This document shows, one piece after another, positions 18,921 to 26,345 of a stretch of DNA of 64,000 bases (position 1 is its first letter; each line of letters begins with the position of its first letter). Made by a program: the position numbers and the translations under genes. The notes under the pieces are model-generated. The model did not search any database. It was not told where the DNA came from and saw only the letters and a list, made by a program, of their open reading frames with translations. Origin of the DNA: Anaerolineales bacterium (GTDB lineage Bacteria; Chloroflexota; Anaerolineae; Anaerolineales; Villigracilaceae); the NCBI GenBank assembly GCA_030583925.1, contig CP129482.1, positions 3,162,001 to 3,226,000 on the forward strand, read 5' to 3'.

Positions 18921-20519
18921 ATGTCAAAAAACCTCCTGCTTGTCACCGCGGACGCAAGTTTCGCACGAGCGCTCCTTCAAGGACTTGTGCGGGAAGGTTT
19001 CGGAGTCCACGTAGCCAACCGAAAGTCAGAGGCGGTGGTGCGCGCAGATGAAAAAGACTGCACGCTCGCCTTCCTCGACCTCAACCTCGGCGAACCCGCC
19101 GTCGCGGAGATCGGAAGCGCCCTCCGCGCGCTCAAGCCCAACATGCGGCTGGCTATCTTCGCAGACGCAGACGCGCCGCCCGCGCTCGACGAACTCCGCC
19201 CGTGGATACTCCTGCGCAAACCGTATTATTTACCGGAACTACTTGCCATGCTCAATCAAGACTCCACCCCCCTCTCCAAACCCATCTCACGCCCCGCGCA
19301 AACCGATGAAACCGCGCTTCCCTGGCTCCAAGACGTGACCAAAGCCGCCCAGCACCTCACGCGCCTCACCTTGGAATCCGCCGCGCAAGCCGCGCTCATC
19401 ACCCGCAACGACAAAATGTGGGCATACGCCGGCGGGCTGGAACAAAACGCCGCCAACGAACTCGCCCTCACCGTCACGCGTCACTGGGACGGGCAAAAAG
19501 GCAGCGACCTCCTCCGCTTCGTCCGCCTCGAAGCCACCAAAGCCGAGCACATGCTCTACGCCACGCGTCTCGCCGACGACGTGGTGCTTGCCCTCGTCTT
19601 CGATGCCGAAACGCCGTTCAGCGCCATCCGCTCACAGGCTGGCAAACTGGCAGACTCGCTGTTGCTTTCGGAGGCGGATGAAAATCCGTCCACGCCGAGT
19701 CAGCCCTCCGCCGCGCACGAAGCGCCGACTCAATTTGTGGATGATGGATTCGTCGAAGAAAACATCCCCTCCATTTCAGATATCCTCTCGGATGTCCCGC
19801 CTCCGACTCCCGATTCGGCTGTCTACCCGTTGCCGCCGGATGCCATCGGGACGCGTCCGTCGTCGCCCGCTCGTGCGACTCAATACAGCCGTGAGAGTTC
19901 GCCCGCCGTCCGCGTGGATGAACTGCTCGTGTCGCATCAAAACCTCGAAGAGACAGTCGAACACGTGGTACAGGATTTCGACGCGACCGTGCCGTCGCAA
20001 TCGCGCCCGCGACCGGAAACTCCCGTGCGCCGCCCCATGCCCGGCGAACTGGACGAAACCCGCCCGCACTCGATCACCGAAGTGGCAAGCCGCGTGATGC
20101 TCGAACCGATCACGCCCGGCTTATACAATTTGACGTATGCCTGCCTGCTCGTGCCGCGCTTCAGTTCGCATTACCTGACCGGCGATATTTCGGACCGGCT
20201 TTCAGAATGGCTGCCGCAGATCTGCATCGCCTTCGGCTGGCGGCTGGAATATCTCGCCGTCCGCCCGGAATACATGCAATGGGTGACGAACGTGCCGCCT
20301 TCGGCATCGCCCGGCTACCTCATGCGCATCATGCGCCAGCAGACTTCTGAAAAGATCTTCGCCGAATTCTCGCGCTTGAAAAAGGAAAATCCCTCCGGCG
20401 ATTTCTGGGCGCCGGGTTATCTCATCATGGGCGGCACGCAACCCCACCCGCCGCAACTGGTGCAGAATTACATCAAAGAGACGCGCACGCGCCAGGGATA
20501 TGCCGACTCGAGGAAATAA
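18921..20519 (+). CDS. Receiver-roadblock protein with C-terminal degenerate IS200/Y1-transposase-like domain
   Basis: 532 aa from the ATG at 18921 (MSKNLLLVTADAS); upstream in-frame codons add only 13 basic residues. Residues 1-112 are a receiver-like domain with candidate phospho-acceptor D53 (AFLDLNLGE) and K100 (LLRKPYYLPEL), lacking the usual Thr/Ser at the switch position. Residues about 130-235 resemble a roadblock/LC7 domain (AALITRNDKMWAYAGGL, ATRLADDVVLALVFDAET). A Pro/Ser-rich linker runs to about 390. From 395 to about 522 the sequence follows IS200/IS605 TnpA closely (YNLTYACLLVPRF, LTGDISDRLSEWLPQIC, FWAPGYLIMGG, VQNYIKETR). The catalytic HUH motif is replaced by YMQ, while the tyrosine in NYIKET remains. 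It is therefore probably a domesticated binding domain, not a transposase. A -10-like TACACT lies 10 nt before the ATG. Confidence 0.82.
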   Translation: MSKNLLLVTADASFARALLQGLVREGFGVHVANRKSEAVVRADEKDCTLAFLDLNLGEPAVAEIGSALRALKPNMRLAIFADADAPPALDELRPWILLRKPYYLPELLAMLNQDSTPLSKPISRPAQTDETALPWLQDVTKAAQHLTRLTLESAAQAALITRNDKMWAYAGGLEQNAANELALTVTRHWDGQKGSDLLRFVRLEATKAEHMLYATRLADDVVLALVFDAETPFSAIRSQAGKLADSLLLSEADENPSTPSQPSAAHEAPTQFVDDGFVEENIPSISDILSDVPPPTPDSAVYPLPPDAIGTRPSSPARATQYSRESSPAVRVDELLVSHQNLEETVEHVVQDFDATVPSQSRPRPETPVRRPMPGELDETRPHSITEVASRVMLEPITPGLYNLTYACLLVPRFSSHYLTGDISDRLSEWLPQICIAFGWRLEYLAVRPEYMQWVTNVPPSASPGYLMRIMRQQTSEKIFAEFSRLKKENPSGDFWAPGYLIMGGTQPHPPQLVQNYIKETRTRQGYADSRK

Positions 20520-20570
20520 TCTTGCGCTGAGCGGAGACGGAGCGCGGGCTTTGAAGCAACCTCGCAATTA

Positions 20571-20610
20571 GGAGATTGCTTCGTCGCCCGAAGGGCTCCT
20601 CGCAATGACA
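20571..20610. repeat. Dispersed GGAGATTGCTTCGTCG / CTCCTCGCAATGACA repeat, copy 1
   Basis: GGAGATTGCTTCGTCG at 20571-20586 and CTCCTCGCAATGACA at 20596-20610, beginning about 50 bp after the transposase-like gene. Near-identical halves occur at 36859-36902, and a degraded copy at 37965-38039. Confidence 0.75.
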
Positions 20611-20613
20611 GAT

Positions 20614-20643
20614 AAAACGCAGAGTATAATCACTCTGCGTTTT
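20614..20643 (+). terminator. Rho-independent terminator after the signalling cluster
   Basis: Perfect 12-bp arms AAAACGCAGAGT and ACTCTGCGTTTT with a 6-nt loop, followed by TTTTGTTTTA-type T-rich sequence. Confidence 0.8.
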
Positions 20644-20672
20644 TGTTTTACGGATCGCACAAGTTTCATGTC

Positions 20673-20733
20673 ATCCCTTCGGGATTTGAAATTCGCACTC
20701 TTGGTTTCTATAATCCTTTCATCCCTTCGGGAT
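20673..20733. repeat. Two copies of an ATCCC-TTC-GGGAT hairpin, 48 bp apart
   Basis: The 13-mer ATCCCTTCGGGAT occurs at 20673-20685 and 20721-20733, each preceded by TC and followed by T. The spacing recalls a two-unit repeat array, but no further units follow. Confidence 0.7.
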
Positions 20734-20770
20734 TATCCTGTTTAAGGATTCAAATTTTGCAAACAAGAAT

Positions 20771-20888
20771 TTCAATTCTCTAATTCTCCAACCAGCCAAT
20801 CTCCAATCTCTAGTCTCAAATCTCCAGTCTCTCAATTCTCCAATTCTCTAATCCACCAACCATCCAATTACTAATTACCAATTACTAA
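20771..20888 (+). repeat. G-poor tandem tract in the polA leader
   Basis: About 118 bp of CAATTCTC, CAATCTC and CAAATCTC-like units, then AATTACTAATTACC, with almost no G, ending 7 bp before the polA ATG. No ribosome site is present; TACTAA lies 7 nt before the ATG. Confidence 0.7.
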
Positions 20889-20895
20889 CATCCCC

Positions 20896-23706
20896 ATGCC
20901 CCCCACCCTAACCCTCATTGACGGACACGCCCTCGCCTATCGAATGTATTTCGCCCTCACAGCCGTCGGCGGGAGTCAACGCTGGCAGACCTCGAAAGGC
21001 GAACCCACTGCCGGGATTTATGGATTCGCCCGCGAACTCCTCCGCATCATCGAACAGGAACAGCCTGAATACCTCGCGGTCGCGTTCGACGTGGGCAAAA
21101 CGTTCCGCGACCAAATCTTCCCCGAATACAAAGGCACGCGCGACAAAATGCCCGATGACCTACGTCCGCAGATCGCGCGCATCCGCGAAATAGTGGACGC
21201 ATTCAACATTCCACGCCTCGAACTCGAAGGCTACGAAGCGGATGATGTGCTTGGCTCCGTGGCGCGTATCGCCGCTGAGCAAGGACTTGGCGTGAAAATT
21301 ATTACGGGTGATCGTGATTTGTTGCAACTCGTGAACAAGCGAACTTCTGTCTATCTCGCGGGCGACGACCAGACCTACATCAAAGATGAAGATGTGGTCA
21401 AAAAACTCGGCGTGCCGCCCAAACAAGTGGTGGATTACAAAGCGCTCGTCGGCGACAAATCGGACAACATCCCCGGCGTGGCGGGAGTCGGCGAGAAGAC
21501 CGCGATTGCCCTGCTCGAAAAATACAAAACGCTGGACGGCATCTACAAAAACATTGACAAGGTCGAGCCGCGCTGGAAAACAAAACTCGAAGCTAGCAAA
21601 GAGAACGCCTATCTCAGTTACACGCTGGCGCAGATCAAAACGGATTTGGAGATTAAACTCGACCTCGAACATGCAAAAGCGCGCGACTTGAACGTCCCTG
21701 CGATTGAAGCGTTTTTCAAAGAGTTGGAATTCCGCTCGCTGTTGAAAACGCTCGAAAAATTGACGGGGCAACCGACCGCGTCTGCTTCGACCGCGCCTGC
21801 ATCCGTCCCTGCGAGCGCGCCGAAGGTGGGCGGGCAGATGTCTATGTTCGCGAACGAACCGCAGGTAGTTGTCGCTCCCAAAGTGAATTCAAACATTACC
21901 GTCCACGTTGTGGACACCGAAAAGAAACTCGACGACCTCGTCAAAGCGTTGAACAAAGCGAAAATCATTTCGTTCGACACCGAAACCACATCCACGGAAG
22001 AGATGCGCGCGGAGATGGTCGGTATTTCGTTGTCGATTCAAGAAGGCGAGGGATATTACATTCCCATCGGTCACAACGCGGGGACAAATCTTCCGTTGAA
22101 AAAAGTTGTCGCCGCGCTCGAAGCGCCGCTGACAAATCCGAAAATCGGCAAAGTGGCGCACAACGCCAAATACGATTACATCGTGCTGGCTCAGCATGGA
22201 CTGGTCGTCTCGCCGCTCACGTTCGACACGATGCTCGCCGAATTCATCGTTGACCCGTCGTCGCGCAACCTCGGTTTGAAGAACCTCGCCTTCGTCAAAC
22301 TCGGTGAGGAGATGACTCACATCGAAGAGTTGATCGGCAAAGGCAAAAAACAGATCAGCATGGCAGATGTGGCGATCGAGTCCGTTGCGCCGTACGCGGT
22401 CGCGGATGCGGAAAACACGCTGCGGCTCATGCCCATCGAGCAAAAAGAACTTAAGCGCGTGAACGGCGAAAAATTGCTCGAAGAAATTGACATGCCATTA
22501 ACTCCAGTCCTCGCAGACATGGAAATGACAGGCATCTCGCTCGACCTCCCGTTCTTTGCCGAGATGAACAAAGAACTCACGCAACGCCTCTCGCAGATCG
22601 AAAAGAAAGTGTACGACTCGGTCGGCAAGCCGTTCAACATCAACTCCACGCAGCAACTTTCGGATGTGTTGTTCAAAACGCTCGGGCTCGAGCCGCCCGA
22701 CCGCGGCAACAAAACCGCCAGCGGACATTACTCCACCGCCGCGGGCGTGCTTGATGAACTCAGCGGCAAACATCCCGTTGTGGATTGGGTGCTCGAACAC
22801 CGCGAACTCTCGAAAATAAAATCAACGTACGTGGACGCGCTACCCGCCGCGATCAACCCGAAGACGAATCGAGTCCACACATCGTATTCGCAGATCGGCG
22901 CGGTGACGGGACGACTCTCCTCCAACAACCCCAACTTGCAGAACATCCCGATTCGCACCGAGACGGGACGACGGGTCCGCAACGGATTCATCGCCGCCCG
23001 TGGAAACTGGCTGCTCTCGGTGGACTACTCGCAGATCGAGTTGCGGATCGTCGCGCACATGGCTCAAGACGAAGGAATGCTCGCCGCCTTCCGCGCCGAC
23101 GAGGACATCCACGCCACCACAGCCGCGGCAATTTACAACGTCGCGCTCGACGCGGTGGATAAAAATATGCGCCGTCACGCCAAGGCGATCAACTTCGGTC
23201 TGATCTACGGCATGTCCGCGTTTGGGCTGATGCGCGGCACCGATCTCACGTTGGCAGAAGCGGAGAACTTCGTCAAAGCCTATTTCACGAAATTCCCCGG
23301 CGTGAAAAAATATCTGGACGGAATCCGCAAGCAAGCCGCGCAACAGGGATATGTCGAAACGCTTCTCGGTCGCCGCAGATATTTCCCCGCGTTGCAAGGC
23401 AGGAGCAACCCGCAAATGAAAGCCCGCGAGGAACGCGAAGCCATCAACGCGCCGATTCAGGGAACTGCGGCAGACATCATGAAGATCGCCATGTTGAAAA
23501 TTCCGCCCGCGCTGAAAAAAGCGAAGTTGAGCGGCAAGATGCTGTTGCAAGTGCACGACGAACTCGTGCTGGAATGTCCGAAAGACGAGTTGGAAAAAAC
23601 AGCAAAGGTCGTCAAAGAGACGATGGCAAGCGCCTACCCGCTGGACATCCCACTCTCCACTGAGGCGAAGTATGGACTCAACTGGGGTGAAATGAAAACG
23701 ATATGA
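20896..23706 (+). CDS. polA: DNA polymerase I
   Basis: 936 aa, full length. Residues 1-300 are the 5'-3' exonuclease (LIDGHALAYRMYFAL, VAFDVGKTFRDQ, GDRDLLQLV, GDKSDNIPGVAGVGEKTA). Residues about 335-520 are the 3'-5' exonuclease with the DxE pair in SFDTETT and the later YAVAD motif, so proofreading appears intact. Residues about 560-936 are the polymerase, with DYSQIELRIVAH near 710, RRHAKAINFGLIYGMSAFG and QVHDELVLE near 885. It repairs DNA and removes RNA primers. The start lies directly after a repeat tract with no ribosome site. Its last 22 nt, including the stop, recur downstream at 23793-23814. Confidence 0.96.
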   Translation: MPPTLTLIDGHALAYRMYFALTAVGGSQRWQTSKGEPTAGIYGFARELLRIIEQEQPEYLAVAFDVGKTFRDQIFPEYKGTRDKMPDDLRPQIARIREIVDAFNIPRLELEGYEADDVLGSVARIAAEQGLGVKIITGDRDLLQLVNKRTSVYLAGDDQTYIKDEDVVKKLGVPPKQVVDYKALVGDKSDNIPGVAGVGEKTAIALLEKYKTLDGIYKNIDKVEPRWKTKLEASKENAYLSYTLAQIKTDLEIKLDLEHAKARDLNVPAIEAFFKELEFRSLLKTLEKLTGQPTASASTAPASVPASAPKVGGQMSMFANEPQVVVAPKVNSNITVHVVDTEKKLDDLVKALNKAKIISFDTETTSTEEMRAEMVGISLSIQEGEGYYIPIGHNAGTNLPLKKVVAALEAPLTNPKIGKVAHNAKYDYIVLAQHGLVVSPLTFDTMLAEFIVDPSSRNLGLKNLAFVKLGEEMTHIEELIGKGKKQISMADVAIESVAPYAVADAENTLRLMPIEQKELKRVNGEKLLEEIDMPLTPVLADMEMTGISLDLPFFAEMNKELTQRLSQIEKKVYDSVGKPFNINSTQQLSDVLFKTLGLEPPDRGNKTASGHYSTAAGVLDELSGKHPVVDWVLEHRELSKIKSTYVDALPAAINPKTNRVHTSYSQIGAVTGRLSSNNPNLQNIPIRTETGRRVRNGFIAARGNWLLSVDYSQIELRIVAHMAQDEGMLAAFRADEDIHATTAAAIYNVALDAVDKNMRRHAKAINFGLIYGMSAFGLMRGTDLTLAEAENFVKAYFTKFPGVKKYLDGIRKQAAQQGYVETLLGRRRYFPALQGRSNPQMKAREEREAINAPIQGTAADIMKIAMLKIPPALKKAKLSGKMLLQVHDELVLECPKDELEKTAKVVKETMASAYPLDIPLSTEAKYGLNWGEMKTI

Positions 23707-23814
23707 GCCCAAAACCGTAACACGAGATTTATCTCGTGTTTTAATGGCGATATAAATGTCGCGTTACGAAATTACGCTCTACAGAGCCAATTGGGTGAAA
23801 TGAAAACGATATGA
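23685..23814 (+). repeat. Direct duplication of the polA 3' end flanking a palindromic insert
   Basis: 22 identical nt (starting GGGTGAAATG and ending GATATGA) occur at 23685-23706, where they encode the polA tail and stop, and again at 23793-23814. The 86 bp between them contain the cruciform at 23716-23768. Confidence 0.85.
23716..23768. repeat. Three-way palindromic element after polA
   Basis: Outer arms CGTAAC (23716-23721) and GTTACG (23763-23768) enclose hairpin 1, with arms AACACGAGAT (23719-23728) and ATCTCGTGTT (23731-23740), and hairpin 2, with arms GCGATAT (23747-23753) and ATGTCGC (23756-23762) with one G-U pair. Outer arm and hairpin 1 overlap by 3 nt, so they may alternate. Hairpin 1 followed by TTTAA could act as a polA terminator. 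Confidence 0.65.
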
Positions 23815-23824
23815 AAATCATCCC

Positions 23825-23853
23825 GTAGGGGCAGGTCTAAGACCTGCCCCTAC
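23825..23853. repeat. 29-nt palindrome family, copy 1
   Basis: Arms GTAGGGGCAGGTCT and AGACCTGCCCCTAC around a single A. A copy differing at two positions lies at 53595-53623. It abuts the -10 box of the TPR gene. Confidence 0.85.
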
Positions 23854-23855
23854 GT

Positions 23856-23861
23856 TATAAT
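23856..23861 (+). promoter_or_regulatory. -10 box of the TPR gene (leaderless arrangement)
   Basis: TATAAT, then 6 nt, then the ATG at 23868. There is no ribosome site. The -35 region would fall in the palindrome and is not recognisable. Confidence 0.5.
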
Positions 23862-23867
23862 AGGCAC

Positions 23868-26183
23868 ATGCCCGGCAACGAAGACATCTTCCAAAAAGCG
23901 ATGAGCGAGGGACATTCCGCCGCGTGGGACCAGGAGTGGAGTAAAGCCGCGTCGGCGTATCGCAAAGCCCTGCAAGAAATGCCCGACCAACCCAAGGCGC
24001 TGAACAGCCTCGGGCTGGCGCTGTTCCAACTCGGCGAATTCGACGAAGCGCTGCGGACGTATAAACGCGTCGCGCAGATCTCGCCGCAAGACCCGGTGCC
24101 GATGGAAAAACTCGCCCAACTGCTTGAACGGACGGGGCATCTCAAAGAAGCCATCGAAGCGGCAACCCGCGCCGCCGAACTCTTCCTCAACCAGCGCGAC
24201 GTGGACAAAGCCATCGAGAACTGGGTGCGCGTCACCACGCTCGACCCGGAAAACATCGCCGCGCACTCGCGCCTCGCGCTGGCGCACGAACGTCTCGGTC
24301 ACAAGCCGCAAGCGGTGGTTGAATACATCAATCTCGCCAGTCTCGTTCAGCGCACCGGCAATTTGGAAAAGACCAACGAACTCATCAATAAGGCTTTGCA
24401 GATCCTTCCCGAAAGCGCCGAAGCAAAACAAGCGCAGACGCTCCTCCGTTCGGGACAACTGCTCCCCAAACCCCTGCGCCCCAAAGGCGGGACGGGTCCC
24501 ATCGCGATGGCGCAGGTCAAACAACTGGATCAGGGAAAGAAGGAAGCCGATTCGGGACTCGACCCCATCGCCGAAGCGCGACAAAACGCGCTCACGCGTC
24601 TCGCCGAACTTTTGTTTGAGTACTCCAGCGACGACGGCGCGGCAGTTCAACAACGGCGCGGCTTGCAAGCGCTCATGCGCGGCACCGGTCAACTCTCGAT
24701 GCAGCAATCCGAGCAGACGAAGGTCGTCTTGCATCTCGGTCAAGCGATCGACGCGCAGACGAAGGGCAACGACGCGCAAGCCGCCGAAGAACTCGAACAC
24801 GCGCTCGAAGCGGGCTTCAACCATCCCGCATTGTATTTTGACTTGGGATTGATCCGCTCGAAGATCGACCGGCACGAATCGGCGCTGCGCCAACTGCAAA
24901 ACGCCGTCAAGCACAACGACTTCGCGCTCGGAGCGCGCCTACTGCTAGGGCAGATCAACCAAAAGGTGGGAAGACTCGGGCCCGCATCCATCGAATATCT
25001 CGAAGCGTTGAAGATCGCCGACGCCGCGGTGGCGCCGCCTGAACAATCCGATGAGATTCGCCAGATGTACGAGCCGCTCATCGAAGCGCAAGCGGGCGTC
25101 ACCGACGAAGCGGCACTCAAACGTCTGTGCGAGAACGTCAACGATATGCTGATGCGCAAGAATTGGCGCGACCATTTACACAAAGCGCGCGAAGAAATGC
25201 TGCGGACGAACGAAAGCGATATGCCCATGCCGCTCGCGGATGTGATCATGCAGGCGCAATCGAGCGCGGTTCTCGAAGCCATCAACCACGTGCATCAATT
25301 GGCGCGCGCCGGTCAACTCCGCACCGCGATGGAAGAGGCGTACTACGCGCTCGCCGCCGCGCCGACCTATCTGCCGCTCCACACGTTGATGGGCGATCTG
25401 CTCGTACGCGAGAACCACACGCCGGAAGCGATCGCAAAATTTATGACTGTCGCGCAGGCATACAGCGTGCGCGGCGAGTCGGCGCAATCTTCGAAGATGC
25501 TGCGACGCGTGGTGCAGCTCGCGCCGATGGACATGGCGGCGCGCTCGCGCTTGATCGATCAACTCGTTGCGCGCGGGCAAGTGGACGACGCCATCCGCGA
25601 ATACATCGAACTCGCCGATATTTACTATCGCCTCGCCGAACTCGACATGGCGCGCAAGACCTATACCACCGCGCTGCGCGTCGTCCAGCAATTCAACGCC
25701 GACCGCACGTGGAACATCCACATCCTTCAGCGCATGGCGGATATTGACATGCAGCGCCTCGATTGGAAACAAGCCATCCGCGTCTACGAACAGATCCGCA
25801 CGCTGCGTCCCGACGATGAGGCGGTCCGCAAGAGTTTGATCGATCTCAGTTTCAAGTTGGGACAACCCGCGCAAGCGAACGCCGAGATCGAAAGTTATTT
25901 CTCTTATTTACAATCCAGCAACCGCGAGGCGCAGATGATTCCCTTCCTCGAAGACCTGCTCACCGAGCGCGCGGACGATCCCATCCTCAAGCGCGCGCTG
26001 GCGCAGGCATATCAACAAGCCGGGCGCGGCGAAGACGCCATCAAGCAACTCGATTCCCTCGCCGATTCATTGCTGAGCGCGGGCAAGAAAGAGGAGGCAA
26101 TGGTGGTCGTCAATCAGATCTTGTTATTGAATCCTGCCAATGCGGATCAATACCGACAACTCCTGTCGCAATTACAACAATAG
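23868..26183 (+). CDS. Cytoplasmic TPR-repeat protein
   Basis: 771 aa with no signal peptide or membrane helix. TPR units are clear at the N-terminus (about 20-200: SAAWDQEWSKAASAYRKAL, KALNSLGLALFQLGEFDEAL, VPMEKLAQLLERTGHLKEAI), in the middle (about 295-400) and in the C-terminal half (about 470-760). A less regular region about 205-280 may be a linker. TPR solenoids bind partner proteins; no catalytic domain is visible. An antisense frame of 354 codons overlaps the 5' part but lacks recognisable motifs. It stands alone, ending with a terminator. Confidence 0.87.
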   Translation: MPGNEDIFQKAMSEGHSAAWDQEWSKAASAYRKALQEMPDQPKALNSLGLALFQLGEFDEALRTYKRVAQISPQDPVPMEKLAQLLERTGHLKEAIEAATRAAELFLNQRDVDKAIENWVRVTTLDPENIAAHSRLALAHERLGHKPQAVVEYINLASLVQRTGNLEKTNELINKALQILPESAEAKQAQTLLRSGQLLPKPLRPKGGTGPIAMAQVKQLDQGKKEADSGLDPIAEARQNALTRLAELLFEYSSDDGAAVQQRRGLQALMRGTGQLSMQQSEQTKVVLHLGQAIDAQTKGNDAQAAEELEHALEAGFNHPALYFDLGLIRSKIDRHESALRQLQNAVKHNDFALGARLLLGQINQKVGRLGPASIEYLEALKIADAAVAPPEQSDEIRQMYEPLIEAQAGVTDEAALKRLCENVNDMLMRKNWRDHLHKAREEMLRTNESDMPMPLADVIMQAQSSAVLEAINHVHQLARAGQLRTAMEEAYYALAAAPTYLPLHTLMGDLLVRENHTPEAIAKFMTVAQAYSVRGESAQSSKMLRRVVQLAPMDMAARSRLIDQLVARGQVDDAIREYIELADIYYRLAELDMARKTYTTALRVVQQFNADRTWNIHILQRMADIDMQRLDWKQAIRVYEQIRTLRPDDEAVRKSLIDLSFKLGQPAQANAEIESYFSYLQSSNREAQMIPFLEDLLTERADDPILKRALAQAYQQAGRGEDAIKQLDSLADSLLSAGKKEEAMVVVNQILLLNPANADQYRQLLSQLQQ

Positions 26184-26190
26184 ACGTTGT

Positions 26191-26217
26191 CCCGTCACCC
26201 TGTGGCGGGATTTTTTT
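26191..26217 (+). terminator. Terminator of the TPR gene
   Basis: Arms CCCGTCAC and GTGGCGGG (one G-U pair) with loop CCT, followed by A and seven T, 7 bp after the stop. Confidence 0.85.
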
Positions 26218-26345
26218 CGATTCATCCCCCAGTTCAAACTGACTCTGCTCATCAACCTCTCACACCCCGATGCTATAATCGCCCAGCGCACGGCGGGATA
26301 CGCGTTGCATCTCGCCCGGCAAATATAATTCATGGAAGGAAATCT

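Noticed and set aside
18921..20519. Calling this gene an active IS200-family transposase
   Set aside because: The HUH histidines are absent and the domain is fused to receiver and roadblock domains; no IS ends were seen.
20673..20733. Possible CRISPR array
   Set aside because: Only two 13-nt repeats, no leader and no cas genes in the window.
23850..24914. 354-codon antisense frame under the TPR gene
   Set aside because: It is Arg/Phe/Gly-rich shadow sequence without motifs, while the plus frame has clear TPR repeats.
26187..26345. 53-residue N-terminal extension of heme A synthase
   Set aside because: It overlaps the preceding terminator and a TATAAT box; the ATG at 26346 has a ribosome site and fits the family start.
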